Notes: generated from the letters alone by a model not told the origin. A stretch of DNA of 64,000 nucleotides from Tetrastigma voinierianum (GCA_016808115.1 JAEQBH010007412.1:17757-81756); one strand, 5' to 3'; numbered from the stretch's first letter, positions 12,341 through 23,760 are shown. Numbers and translations are program-made.

Positions 12341-12739
12341 TAGGTGTATGGAGGTGGAGGGACACGAAGCCTTGTTTCTTTTTCCTCGGGCTCACCATCA
12401 AGAACATCCGCCCTAGAACATCAGTCTGTCTCGACACCTCATCATCCTGATCGGTTCTTTTTTGCAACTCTCATCGTCTGGGCTGAATGGTTTTTTCTTA
12501 ATTACTCACTAAGAGCAGACAACTCAGAATGTTCGAAGGTGCTCTCACTCGACTCGCCAAAACTCCAACACTAGTTTTGACTCGGGGTTTTCGATGGACC
12601 AGAAGCGGAGTTTCCCTTTTCTTGTTCACAATTTCACGCACGAGCGTTGGCTTAAAGACGATCTCATCATTCCGGCGCACGCCAACGCAAACAGGATTGT
12701 CGGTTCCAGACAACCGTAGTCATTGATCCTTCAACCTTC

Positions 12740-14390
12740 TCACTGAAGTTTGATAAGGTCAGGCCTGATTCCTCGATTCGATGGACGGAACCTCAATGCG
12801 GTTCACAGAAATCTCGAGGACCTTGATTCTGAAACTGGAGTAGCTTTGGCTCAAAACTTTGTTTTGATAATTGGGACCTTGGTTGTTTGGCAAGTTGTGT
12901 GGGCCTCCCTCATTTCTCCAACTAAAATTCGGGTGTTTACCCCACCCTAGATTATACGTTTCGGAATATGGAGAATTGAAGAGCTTCCTTTGGTAGTTAA
13001 GAGCATTAGCTCGCTTCATTCGATTACCCCTCAACTGAGGAAGGCTCAAGAAGCACAGTCAGTGGGCGGGTCATCGCAAATGACGCATGGCCCTCCACTC
13101 TGTATTCCATAGGTACTATGGCACTGAGGCACACTAGTTACCTCATTCACCTTTTTCAATTCTATAGCTTCCAACTTCCTCGCAAATTAGCTATTTTTGT
13201 CAAGGGTCATCATTCTCTTATGATGGATCTCTCCTCAGAGGTGTACTATGCACTTAGCAAAGATTCAAGGAGGTATTAGTCTCCCCATGTTCGGAGCATT
13301 TTCTAATATGGTGTCAAAGAATTGAATCAAGCCTCAAGACTTTTCTCATAAAAATCCTCCGCACATCATTTGGATGTATTGTTTATTAGTCAAGGATAGC
13401 CCTTGATGAAAATACGCACGTGACGGTCCAATATCTAAAACCATGATGAGGGATAGCATGGAGGAGGTCCGTATCTTCCCATACTACGAAAAGGTTCAAC
13501 CCACTTTTTAAAAATTCTTAGATTGATGTTCGCATGAGTATACTGGGTAATGCATGTGGGAGGAAAGAACTTGTTATGAATTCACTTTCTCATGTCTCCA
13601 AGTAAAGATTGAATTGAACGCACCGCAAACATCCTCAAAGTCTCTCATGAATGAGCAGGGGTTCTAATCAATCCCTTTGATACACAGGAGAAGGCGATCA
13701 TCTCCACTTCATGAGGAATTGGTTAGCCTCTTCAGGTAGGCGAATACATGAATTTGTGGTGGTTCTTTGAGGTTGCAAAATCTCTCGGAGAGTTCTTTCC
13801 ACATTAGGTAAAGGGGCAAGGGGAGCCAGATATTGATTTCGCTAAAAGTTAACATTTCCCCCTCCTACTGCTGGGGTTGCTGGGAGTGCAACACCATCTC
13901 CATGTTGTGGAGGTTCATGGAGTCCTTGGGGATTAATAGGTATCCCTTGAGCATTTGGATTGAAAAGAGGTTGCTGACTCCCGGGATGGTCCATTTGAGG
14001 TGTGTCTTCGTAACACCGGATCACATGACTCGTAAAGCTTCCTACAAACACCCTCTTCGTTGGTTTTGTAGTTTTAATAATATTCTTGCAAAGCCTATCA
14101 GTGTGCATGCTTTAACGTTGCATGGGCACTTCAGTCAGCATTCTAGTTGTCATCTTGTTCCTAATTGGGACATTACTAAAGCACACTGTGTTCACACCGG
14201 GACAAGGTGGTGGCGTGGAAGTTCTTAGAGGGTTTATAAGGAGTACCAACCGAGAAGTATTCTCCATGGTTGAGAAACGTAATCAAGGATCCCCACATCG
14301 AGCATCATCGACGATATCAGTCTCAAAGACTCAGGCTCGCATTGTTTCTCGACTCCTCTCATTATCTGGGAGAGGGACATGAGTCCTATT
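12740..14390 (-). pseudogene. Athila-type gag remnant
   Basis: The C-terminal part (13,049-12,759) contains SPYSETYNLGWGKHPNFSW, a hallmark of Athila/Tat gag near its C-terminus, then a glutamine- and asparagine-rich stretch. The N-terminal part (14,108-13,842) is proline- and glycine-rich (PINPQGLHEPPQHGDG) and resembles the variable region before the gag core. The core between 13,840 and 13,060 is broken into very short frames. No zinc knuckle is readable. The start is uncertain. Confidence 0.75.
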
Positions 14391-14399
14391 CAGTAAATA

Positions 14400-15170
14400 T
14401 TATTTTCCTTTCTTTTCTAATTCCAACTCGCTGCTATTTTGAGACTCATTTTATTAGGAATGTTTTGGAAAACTCGTTTTTTGTTATGAAAACATACATC
14501 CCGTATTTTATATTATAAAACAAAAAAATAAAAACAAAACACTAAATTCATATTATAAGAACCGTTTTTTAGAGAGCTCTATATTTTCAAAAGTCAGTTT
14601 CTCAAAAACAAAAATTTAAAACCAAAAACCAACATGCCCTTCGCTTTTACCCCCGAAAAGCAAGTACACCAATATAAAACCATGAGAGGAATACAGGTAT
14701 AATATCTATATGATTTGAAGTACTAGGCCATGAAAGTATAATTCTTCATTTTACGTTCTTTTATCCAAGGTTGATTACGATTTCGAGTTCTTCATCACAA
14801 AGAAATAAAATTTTTTAAACCACTGTGTTTAATTATGTGCAAAAGTAATCACTATGTTTAAAGTAATTAATTTGTCTTAATATTTTGAGCTAAAGTAACT
14901 TACATTTAAATTAGTTGAAGTTGAAAGGATTTTTGTTTTTGTTTTTGTTTTGTTTTTAAAAACTTAATATGTAAGAGTTTTTATGTTTGTTTGATTATTA
15001 TGTTTAAAGAGTGTTATGTTTAAAAATTATAGTTCATATTTCATGTGTTTTTGTTAAAGATTATGTTTGAAATTATTTAAGAAGTTATTTTTATAAATAA
15101 AAAACATAATATTATTATAAGTTAGTAGTAGTAATTTTGGAATCTACTAGTGGGTGAATGGTGAATAAGA
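14400..15170. other. AT-rich non-coding stretch
   Basis: Long runs of A and T with no coding similarity. Parts of 14,460-14,640 (words like AAAACATA, GTTTTTTAGA, TTTCTCAAAAACAAAA) resemble text at 16,600-16,830, 22,700-22,900 and 51,470-51,600. That may reflect a dispersed AT-rich repeat or a MITE family, or simply low complexity. Confidence 0.3.
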
Positions 15171-15177
15171 ATGGTGA

Positions 15178-16310
15178 ATGGTAAATAGTCTGGGTTGTTG
15201 CAAACCAGGATTAATTCATGCAAACTATGGGATGGGGATGGGATGGATTCGGGATGGAATAAGCACAGCCATGGCGGACTGCCACCGATGGAACAACGCC
15301 CCGGAGACATTATGCTATGAGTGCAATTCGTGCAGCCGGGGTGCTCTGAAATCACATAAGGCTTACTGGGCATGCTTTCCTCGTTCTCTACATCGTCATG
15401 CTCGTTTTACCATCGCCATCTACTGCATTGGATGCTGTGCTTTCAGAAACACTAGAAGATCCGAATCCGATTACCCCTACGGTGAAAACCGCATGTCCAA
15501 AGTCTGACCCAGATGGGACTTCTACTGGTATCTAATTCTCTCTCTCTCTTTCTCTCACTTATCTATTACGCCTCATTTTCGATTTTTTTTTTTATTAATA
15601 CACAATTTCTAAAACATAACTTTTTACAGTTAGAAACTGTGTCTTCAAAAGACATTGGGCTTCATTGTTTTTGCAATAAAATCATAATTCCAACACATGA
15701 CATTATCATTTAATATTGAAGTCACAGCTAACATATGATATCATCATTTAATATTGAAATTGTATTTAAATTAATAACTTCTATTGATTTTATTATTCAT
15801 TTTTGTTATACTTGTAAATTGGAATATAATTTCACTATTTTACACTCAAATCTCACTTAATATAGACACTCATATGATGATAGCGCTGCTAAAACTATTA
15901 TAAGAACGCTTTTTGAAAACATAGTATAATATCATTTTACAAGGTTTAAAATAAAGTATTGGGCATTTTTCTGTATCACAAAAATGAGAACTAAACATAT
16001 TTTCACATTCTCAATGTTTTTCTATAAAAAGTTTAAAATATGAACGAACTAGACCTATCATTTGCAAGCTTAAAAAAAAATTGTCATATTTAAAAACATT
16101 TTGATCATAATAGTGTTTTAAAATAGATAGAATATAGAAAGGGTGGAATTCACCTCAACAATAAAACAGGTTACTAAATTGTAAGCAAACGTGTTTAGTT
16201 GTAAAATAAGCCTTTTCAGCTCCGGTCGATCTCATTTGTGTTTAATCTGACTGAATTTTGCTTTTGTTGTTGTGGTGAGCAGGAGATTCTGGTGTACGAC
16301 AGAAAAACTT
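15178..16310 (+). pseudogene. Plant tetraspanin, 3' part only, broken
   Basis: Plant tetraspanins are four-helix membrane proteins that organise plasma-membrane microdomains. Exon 15,178-15,527 encodes the second half of the large outer loop and the C-terminus: GCCKP (from about 15,190), the WNNAPETLCYECNSC motif with its paired cysteines, a degraded fourth helix, and IGCCAFRN followed by YPYGENRMSKV. A TGA at 15,505-15,507 sits where the following text, PRWDFYW, shows the frame should continue; a CGA-to-TGA change would explain it. A GT at 15,528 and an AG at 16,281-16,282 join TG to G in frame, giving YWRFW. The last exon then has a one-base shift before a YDRKT-like end and stop near 16,308. 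No upstream exon for helices 1-3 is visible. A pseudogene or moved gene fragment. Confidence 0.75.
15528..16282 (+). other. Inferred last intron of the tetraspanin pseudogene
   Basis: The stretch starts GTATCT after TACTG and ends GTGAGCAG before GAGATTCTGG. It is strongly AT-rich, as plant introns are, with a pyrimidine tract at 15,538-15,558. Splicing it out restores the family's Trp-Arg-x-Trp C-terminal text. The length of about 755 bp is ordinary for a plant intron. Confidence 0.55.
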
Positions 16311-16319
16311 GATTTACTA

Positions 16320-16896
16320 GGGAAAAGGAAGAAGTGCTTTTACTTGTTTATTTGTCTCTGTATGCTTTGTTGTGACATGGGCCTTTCTTTCTCTCTCTCT
16401 CTCTTTTTTTTTTTTTCTTTTTTCTTTCTTTATGTATTATCAACCGTTACATGGCTGCTTTTCTCATTTCAAACATCAAAACTAGACTTTTCCGGAGATC
16501 TTTAGGTAGATTCAAACTGCAAGATTTGCAATGGTCTAATTCTGGTTTGCATGGTTTGTAAACCCTAAACAGTCTAGAAAGTAAGTGCATGTTCCGTAAT
16601 AGTTTTTAAAATTATTCTTCTTCCTGAAAAAAACAAAGAGAATACTATAAGCACAAACAAAGGTTTGGTTCTATTTTTTTTTTTTTGAAAACATAAAAAC
16701 ATTAAATTTAAAAATAAAAATAAAAATAAAAAACAATAAAGGTTAGTTTGATTCTTATTTTTAAAAATTTGCCTTGCAATAGTTTTAAAACATAGAAAAA
16801 CATGATGTTATCTAAAAATTTTTATTATTTAACTTAGGTTTTCTTTTGTGCTCTTAGTTAAAAAAACACCAAGACCAAATGTACTTTATGCTTTTT
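16320..16896. other. 3' flank of the tetraspanin remnant, no gene
   Basis: AT-rich DNA with a CT-rich run (about 16,386-16,430) and A/T tracts around 16,670-16,730. A short open frame over the CT run codes only low-complexity Leu/Phe/Ser. The stretch resumes on the other side of the inserted LTR element at 22,691. Confidence 0.4.
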
Positions 16897-16901
16897 TTAT
16901 T
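16897..16901. repeat. Left target-site duplication TTATT
   Basis: Five bases directly before the left LTR, repeated exactly after the right LTR at 22,691-22,695. Five-base duplications are the usual product of LTR-element integrases. Confidence 0.8.
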
Positions 16902-17749
16902 TGATGGGTTTGAGTATTGTACACGCAGTCTGTACAAAGAGACAGCCCAATAGCCACCTGTCACTGGGGCCATTTCACAAAACGAGTGCTCTCCAAACAT
17001 CGCCCCAAAATACCAAGGATATGGATAATTAGGAAGGCCCACATCCTGAACTTAATTAAATCTCATTAATAAGGAAGTAGGATAATTCTCAATAACTTTA
17101 TCCCGAACCGACTAAATCTCGCCAAGGAAAGGGAGATAGACTCAAGAACTCATCCCAAATCAAATCAAATCTTATCACTGCAGCAAAGATATTCCTTTTA
17201 ATTACCACTCTTAATTATCCCTTATTAATTAGCTTTACAACAAGGGAAATCTCCTATCCAATTCCAGTAGAATATTATATCATCCTCCAACTGAGAAACA
17301 CAATGTTCATTAGTCATCATCCACTAGAAACATACTATTCAAAGGTCATCATCCACCAGAAACACACTACCAAGATCATAATCCACCAGGAAAGTTGTCA
17401 TGATCATCCACTATAAATACACCGCCATCATCTGGCAAAGAGACATTCTCGTTTAATAAACATGACCAATTCTTGGTTATTGCATCAGGACGTCGATACT
17501 AAGATCTAAGCTTTCCTCGTTTTCTCTTAGAAGGAAACTCGACTAGCATCGGAGCTACACTGGCGAAGCCCCTCGCCGACCCCCATTCTCGCGGCCAGGA
17601 AGTACTACATCCAGAGCCTGGCCGACGCAGAACTACGCAATCCTACTCCAGCCGCACATCCAAAGCCCATCCCAAATTGGCCAAAGAATCCGGGGATCCT
17701 ACCAATGACTTCACACGCCCAGTCAGCTTCCGCTGAAAAAGCATCATCG
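16902..17749 (+). repeat. 5' LTR of the gag-only element
   Basis: Starts TGATGGGTTTGAG and ends GAAAAAGCATCATCG; the final A of the expected CA end appears as G. It shares with the 3' LTR ATGGATAAT plus GGAAGGCCCACATCC, CTCATTAATAAGGAA, GAAACATACTATTCAA, the TCATGATCATCCACTATAAATAC segment and the GCTGAAAAA end. The CTATAAATAC at about 17,410-17,420 is a good TATA-box candidate. No tRNA-complementary primer site is obvious right after it. Confidence 0.8.
17411..17420 (+). promoter_or_regulatory. Candidate TATA box in the 5' LTR
   Basis: CTATAAATAC occurs at the same relative place in both LTRs (second copy near 22,349-22,358), about 510-520 bp into each. Conservation between two otherwise diverged copies and the match to the plant TATA consensus make it the likely core promoter of the element. 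Confidence 0.55.
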
Positions 17750-18045
17750 GGCCGCATACTGTTCAGAACGATAGTTCCTTATAAACATAATCGACACTAA
17801 TTACTGATGGACAACTGGCGAATACGCTGTGAGCAACGCTAATCACCAGATAAGATCCACTGTTTACGTCGACAAGAGGCCTCCTGGGACACAGAATGAT
17901 GGCGAGCCATCACTTAACGGCGGAAGCACTGGGCCACAATCAACACCGACAAGAAAGAACAGCTTACCGTGATGGCGGCACAATATCCCCGGACACGACC
18001 TGTGAAGGCCATAATATCCTCTCCCCGCGAAGATAACTCGCCGCA

Positions 18046-18780
18046 ATGAAGACTTTTGGTACGGGCATCAAGAATCAATCTGTTGTGAGTATAATCACAA
18101 TTGCCTCTCGCAGAGGAGGGAACGGCAATACTCCGGGCAGTCGTGGAGCGGTGGCTAATAACATCATCTTCAACCGTATGAGAGCGCCATGGAATGAGGC
18201 TAGAAATCTTCAACAAGAGCTCAGCCGTGTGAAGGAGGTGGTTAAAGGACCCGCCTGATCATGATTAGACTTCGTGCAAACAAACCGACCCGCCTCATGC
18301 AAAATGGCGGTAATGGTATACTCTTCCGTCGACTTAATGCCACAAGGGAAACATCTGATGGAACATGATCCCTGGCCATCATTTCAATACTCTATAAAAA
18401 TCGATGGAGTCGCATGGATACCAGACCCCGTACATGCAGGCATTCGCCATCATTGACTAAAAGGGGCCGCCTTGGCCCGGCTTACTGTAATCCCTTCATC
18501 CATCTCGCCGCTAAGAGAATTATCCATCAAGGCCGCCTTCCACTTCACTCCGGGAGCCAGACGTACTCAAAAGTCGGAGTTACCATCTATCGACCAGCCA
18601 AGGTGGCCTCCGCAGAAAGCCTGTCGTCCTATGCGCAAAGATTCAACGCCGAGCCCCTCAAGATGTAATGCACTGATGAAAAATTCGCCATCACAAGCCA
18701 GCTTCACATCACAGTGTTATACGCCAAAGGACCCGATGTTTTCCATCTCGGCTGAACCCTCAGCAAGCACGGCCGAGGTA
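18046..18780 (+). pseudogene. Ty3/gypsy gag remnant of the gag-only element
   Basis: A polar, helix-forming stretch, WNEARNLQQELSRVKEVVKG (about 18,190-18,250), resembles the region before gypsy gag cores. In later frames, ERIIH-type text with FHFTPGARRT (about 18,530-18,560) and SSYAQRFNAEPLKM (18,628-18,666) followed after a TAA by CTDEKFAITS match the end of the Retrotrans_gag domain, where RFN-E is typical. Stops and frame shifts divide it, so no intact protein is made. No zinc knuckle is visible. It is the only coding trace inside this LTR element. Confidence 0.6.
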
Positions 18781-19249
18781 TCGCCAAAGCGTAGAAATAT
18801 ATAAACTACGAGGAAGTTCTCATCAAGAAGGAGAACCTTCCAACTGCAGAGAAAGGCACACAACACGGTGACTCGAGCCCCGTAAGACAAAGCGACCAAG
18901 AGAAATCCCCAGCAGAGACAGCCAGACTTCGACGACTCATCTTATCCAGATTCCGGCTACGCATCAGAGAAAGCAAAATATACAAAGCATAAGCCCCACA
19001 GCAACGAAGCCGCTATTTATAATAAAATCAATATCTTTGTAAACTCATTTAACGTCTAAGTTCTCACCAACGCATTAAAGATGTCACACCCTTTTTCTCA
19101 AGAAAATCAAGTCGAATGGCGCCTTCACAAGAGCTTCCCGCCTAGCTTCACATGGAATAGCTCCCGCTAACTATGGCAATGACGAGTCATCTACGGCGGA
19201 TGTCACTTACCCGAGAAGTCGATAAGTCAGTTACATTGTCAGTATTCTA

Positions 19250-19790
19250 CTGAACGCCACCAAGCCATAAAGGCCAGAGCCACGCCGCTTCACCTCGACG
19301 CAGCTTCATCTACTTCCTGGACAGTCACGCTTACCCAAGCGAGTCACAGATCACCCTGCTTACATCGCTATTCACGTGAACGCCACCAAGGCCAATAAAG
19401 GCCGGGAGCCACGCCGCTTCACTCACGAGCCGGTTTACTCGACAGTCGCCACCCGAGGAGTCGATCGGCCAGCCACATTATTATCGGTCGAACGCCACCA
19501 GCGCTACAAGGCTGCACGCCGCTTCACCACAGTTCATTCACTGACAAATCACGCTACCCGAGAGCCATCGCCAGTTACATTGCCATTCTGGCCGGGAACG
19601 CCACCGCGCCACAGCGTTGCCGTGAGCCACGCCCGCCTCACCTGAGACGAGCCTGCCTACTCCTGATAGGTCACGCCACCCAAGGAGCTCCACCGCCAGT
19701 CGAACGCCACCCAGGCCACACAACGCCAAGAGCCGCAACTCACTTCGACGACCATCTACTCCTCGGATCTCAGTCACGCCACCGGCGAGT
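19250..19790 (+). repeat. Tandem block 1: about five units of ~108 bp
   Basis: Units begin with GAACGCCACC at about 19,251, 19,378, 19,489, 19,596 and 19,702 and carry further shared words (AAGGCC, AGCCACGCCGCTTCAC, GACAGTCACGC, CCCGAG). They are GC-richer than the flanks. Unit copies differ by many substitutions and indels. The block lies in the 3' half of the gag-only element. Confidence 0.75.
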
Positions 19791-19809
19791 TGTGCACCAA
19801 CACGCTACA

Positions 19810-20580
19810 TCGCCACTCGCCTCAACTGCTCACTCCGACGAGCCTTCCCACGGGCCTACATGGACGAGCCCCACTCAACACCGCATCGAGGAGCCTCCCA
19901 CCGGCCAACATGGACGAGCTCCTACCAACGCCACTGATGAGCTTTTCCCTCAATTCACATGGACGAGCTCTACTCAACTATTCACGCTGACGAGCTCTTC
20001 CCTCAGTTCACATGGACGAGCTCCCACTCTACTATTCAATCTAACGAGCTCTTCCTATCACCAATACGGACGAAAGCTCTACTCAACTCCGTTTCACTCC
20101 GACGAGCTCTTCCTCAATTCACATGGATGAGTTTCACTCAACTATTCACGCCTCGACGAAGCCTTCCAATCACCAAGAGGACGAGCTCTACTCAATCGTT
20201 CACCGACGAGCCTCTTCCTCGCTCATACACGAGCTCCCATCACTATTCAATCTAACGAGCTCTTCCTATCAGTCAACATGGACGAGCTCTTCCCTCAATT
20301 CACATGGACGAGCTCTACTTAACTATTCACTCTAACGAGCTCTTCCCCGCCACACGAGCTCCGCTACCCACCTCTCGACGAACTCTTCCTCACTCCACGG
20401 ACGAGCTCTAATTAACCTCGTACCACACCGACGAGCTCTTCCCAAAGATTTCGTACGGATCGAGCTCCCCAACCATTCACTCTGACGAGCTCTTCCCTCA
20501 GTTACATGGACGAGCTCCTGCCAATAATTTGCTCTGACGAACTCTTCCCTCAGTTCACACAGACGAGTCCTCCCATTTAG
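19810..20580 (+). repeat. Tandem block 2: ~54-bp GACGAGCTC units
   Basis: About fourteen imperfect units alternate two half-units: CATGGACGAGCTCTACTCAA and CTGACGAGCTCTTCCCTCA. The GAGCTC word is the most conserved part. Short open frames across the block are products of the repeat and show repeated peptides such as TWTSS or DELFPQ, so I do not call them genes. Confidence 0.85.
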
Positions 20581-20619
20581 CTCGCATGACGATGTCACCC
20601 AATGATCGTTACCTAATTC

Positions 20620-21560
20620 TTCTCAAATGCAAAATCGTAGTCGCGGCACTTTAAGGAGTCAATTCAAATTATGCAAATCGGGACGATGGACGCTCAAATT
20701 TGACGTAATTTACGTAAATGGAAGCACGCAAATTAAGGAGCTTCAATCCAACTTCACAGAATCATACGCTGACGCCATTTCTAAATGGATCGACTCGCCT
20801 AAAATCGGGTCGCGGTAAATTCTAAGGAGTCAACTAACTCATGAAGTCAGACGACTGACGTCAAAGAAATAAATGACCGAGCTCGGCTGGCACAGCTTAT
20901 GCTCTATGAATCGACTACTTATATGTCACCGGGATGGAGATCGCCCACTCGCTTGACACTTCACCCAAAATCCAGGTCGTACCATGGGATCAATTCCTAC
21001 CATACAAGTCACCGGGATGGAGATCAAACATCCCGCTTTGACGACTTCAGCCAAAATCAGTCAGGTGCTCTGGCTGATCAATTCAACTCATACAAGTCAG
21101 TCGATGGAGACCAGCAACCGCCACAACCTCGCCCAAAATCAGTCGTGGAAACTTAAGGGATCAATTCACCATACGTCACGATGGAGACGCGAATCACTTT
21201 GATCACCTCAACAAAATCAGTCTTACAACCTATGAACGACCAACCCGCGTAAGTCGCACGACGGACGTTAGCGTACCAAATCAACGACGTAGTCATGCAT
21301 ACAAAGCATACCAAGGAATCAATTCGAACTCATGCAAGTCGACGACGGACGCCAAGAAATTTCAAATTGACGAGCTCAACCATTCTACACGTCACGCACC
21401 TACAGGATCGTCACCACAAATCACCGACGAGTCTACGCGTTTCGCCATCGACAGTCAATCATCATACAAAGCACAAATTGTGAATCAGCCTAATTCAGCA
21501 ATCAGCCGACTGAGCTCAACAAATACACGACGAGTCCCACAACTCATTTTGACGACCACC
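20620..21560 (+). repeat. Tandem block 3: diverged ATGGACGC / AAATCAGTC units
   Basis: Recurring words are AAGGAGTCAATTCAA, CATACAAGTCA, CGATGGA(C/G)AC, AAAATCAGTC and GACGAGCTC, spaced roughly 90-110 bp apart. The periodicity is looser than in the two blocks before it. No protein similarity. Confidence 0.6.
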
Positions 21561-21829
21561 ATCAGACTTCAAAGCACGCAGACGCAAAGCCCGTTCGGGC
21601 CGTAGAATAGGCCCACGAAGCCTCAACTACCGACCAAAGGAGTCAACTCTACGATATCCAACTCTGACGCTCAAATTAGGCCATGCAAAACAATGGAGCC
21701 AATCTTAGCTCGGCACAACTGCGCGACAGCCCCAACTTTAACCACCCCGAGTCGACACGTGGGAACACACCCGATACAAGAACTAAACAACCCGCCCACG
21801 CACACCGCGCACAGTGGCCGGGGCAAATC

Positions 21830-22690
21830 TGATAGGTTTGAAAATAGGCGCTCGCGATGCTCCTAAAGAAGAGAGGCCGTCCAACACCCAAGCTTCTGTC
21901 GCCAAAACGAAAAGCTTTCTCTCTCTTCCAAACACTCACCCAGTGGCCATAGATATGGATAATCGGAAGGCCCACATCCCGCAAATCGATCACTCCTCAT
22001 TAATAAGGAAAGTAGATACTTCAACTGCTATCTTCGCAAATCGGGACAATTCGCTAATAAGAAGTGGATAATTCTCAATAACTCGCTTATCCCCAAATCA
22101 AATCAAATTTTATCAATAAGGAAAGTAAGATATTCCCAATTACTACCCTTAATTATTCTTTATTAATTAGTTTTACACAAGGTTATAATCTCCTATCCAA
22201 TGAGAGAAATATTATATCATCCTCCAACTAGAAACATATTATTCTAAATGGTCATCCAATTAGGAAACATACTATTCAAGTCATCATCCAATTGTGAACA
22301 TACTCATTCAAGATCATAATCCACCAGAAAGTTGTCATGATCATCCACTATAAATACAACGCCACCCATCGGTGAAAGAGACGCATTCTCACACACACAA
22401 ACATACACCAATTCTGATACGCAGACTTAGACGTCGATACTAAGTGATCTTAAGCTCGTTTCTTAGAAGGAAATCACTTAGAGACGTGAGCTGCCATTTG
22501 CTAAGCCCCACACCCCATTCCTCTTCTTGTTTTTACAAAGCACAAGATCCGTAGCCTGCCGTTAAGCAACCACAGCTTCCTACCCTGTGCCGTACGATCC
22601 AAAAGCTCGTGATCCTGGGGCCAACAAGAATCCTGTCCACAATAATCTCTACACGCTCCAAATTCAGTCTTGCTGAAAAAAGCATCATCA
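21830..22690 (+). repeat. 3' LTR of the gag-only element
   Basis: Starts TGATAGGTTTGAAAATAGG and ends GAAAAAAGCATCATCA, followed by TTATT. A purine-rich stretch (GTGGCCGGGGCAAA, about 21,814-21,827) just before it may be the polypurine tract. The two LTRs differ by many indels, so the insertion is not recent. Confidence 0.8.
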
Positions 22691-22695
22691 TTATT

Positions 22696-23580
22696 CTCTT
22701 TATTTTTTAAATAAAATGCTTTAAAACAATAAATGAAACATTCTAAAATTCTGTATTTTCTATTTTTACAAAAACTGTTTCTAAAAACAATTATAAATTA
22801 CAAAAGAAACAAACAAACCCTGAAAATTATGTTTTCATTATAAAAACTGTTTCAAAAAAATTATAAAAAACAAGAAAAAAAACATACCCTAAATTCCAAC
22901 TTATTTTATGCTTTATTTTATCTTATCTTTTTTTTAATGTACATTTATCTTCTTTTTTATTTAAACATTTATCTTTCTTCATCACATGGGAAAGACTTAA
23001 AGTACACATTTGTCTCAAATTTGAGGAAAATACAAAAAAGGGAAAGATAAAATACAAGAAAGAAAAAATATTGAGTCATGGAAAATGGTGGGGGTGGTGG
23101 GCATTGATGATGCTTGAGCTACTTGTACAGTTGTACTCTCTTTACTGAGGTCCATGTGCATGTTTAATAGCTTTGGAGACAGCTAAATGTACACATTTAT
23201 AATTATTTTCATCAAAATAAAATATGATTTTTAAGATCATGCTGGATCTTGGTTTCAAAAAATTTACAAAGAATGCAAGAGAAAGAAAAATATAAACATA
23301 AAAGAAAAAGAAAAATAAAGTTCAAATTGATAAGTTTTTTTTTATACTTTAAACATATTTTATTTATTTTAACTCATCAAAATAAAAATTATATAATTTT
23401 AAAATTATAAAATTTTTGAATTTAAAAAATTGAATTTTTAGTAACAAATCAAATATGAAAAATTATATATTTTTAACTATTTTTCGCTAATAAGTCATAA
23501 CTCGCTTTAGTTTAAAGTCCCAGTCGACATAAAAAGGCTCTCGAGAACATATTAATACAATATTATATTTTTCATTAAAC
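22696..23580. other. AT-rich non-coding stretch
   Basis: The first part continues the sequence interrupted at 16,901 by the LTR element. The rest is AT-rich with A-runs. No coding similarity seen. Confidence 0.4.
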
Positions 23581-23589
23581 ATAAGGTGT

Positions 23590-23760
23590 TATGAACTTGT
23601 GCCTGGCGCACACATAAAGCCCACCCTGCTCATACCACACCCGCACTAACTCCTGCTCGTTCTGACGAATCAGAAGCGAGACTGCAAAGCTCTACCATAT
23701 ACCACTCACGCTCGGTTTGAACTCAGACCTCTCGTTAAGATAAGGAGACCACAACATTAT
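23590..23760 (-). mobile_element. Possible tRNA-derived SINE fragment
   Basis: On the minus strand the segment begins TTGTGGTCTCCTTATC and has GAGTTCAAACCGAG, close to the Pol III box B consensus, near its 5' end. A GC-richer body follows with GTGCGCCAGGCACAAGTTC at its other end. Such a GC-rich island with a box B inside AT-rich DNA resembles plant SINEs. I see no clear box A, tail or target duplication. Confidence 0.3.

Larger units (their letters stand above)
5950..14400 (-). mobile_element. Degenerate Athila-type Ty3/gypsy retrotransposon
   Basis: On the minus strand, gag, protease, RT, RNase H and integrase follow from about 14.1 kb down to 8.7 kb, the gypsy order. Linker and RT wording (LPSHLKYAFLG, IGWTIADIKGI, MPFGFCNAPGTFQQCMM, FMDDFSIFG) are characteristic of the Athila/Tat branch. 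After integrase comes about 1.3 kb of non-coding DNA and then a possible extra ORF, a layout known for Athila. No LTR pair or primer site was found: the DNA beyond 14.4 kb is AT-rich and unrelated, so the 5' end may be lost. Confidence 0.85.
16902..22690 (+). mobile_element. Complete non-autonomous gag-only LTR retrotransposon
   Basis: Two related terminal segments (16,902-17,749 and 21,830-22,690) both start TGAT and end in the GCATCATC words. The 5 bp before the left one (16,897-16,901) and after the right one (22,691-22,695) are identical, TTATT, a target-site duplication. The 4.1-kb interior has a gag remnant on the plus strand and three blocks of tandem repeats, but no protease, RT, RNase H or integrase that I can recognise. 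This is the organisation described as TR-GAG or LARD-like elements, which would borrow enzymes from an autonomous relative. Confidence 0.85.

Noticed and set aside
16386..16430. CT-rich run as promoter motif or transcription start
   Set aside because: Simple sequence in the 3' flank of a broken gene with no open frame of interest after it.
19810..20580. CRISPR-like array
   Set aside because: Units are contiguous and imperfect without unique spacers of constant length, and the DNA is plant nuclear.
19790..20598. Several overlapping 66-112 codon frames with TWTSS and DELFPQ repeats
   Set aside because: Products of the 54-bp GAGCTC array, open on both strands for that reason.
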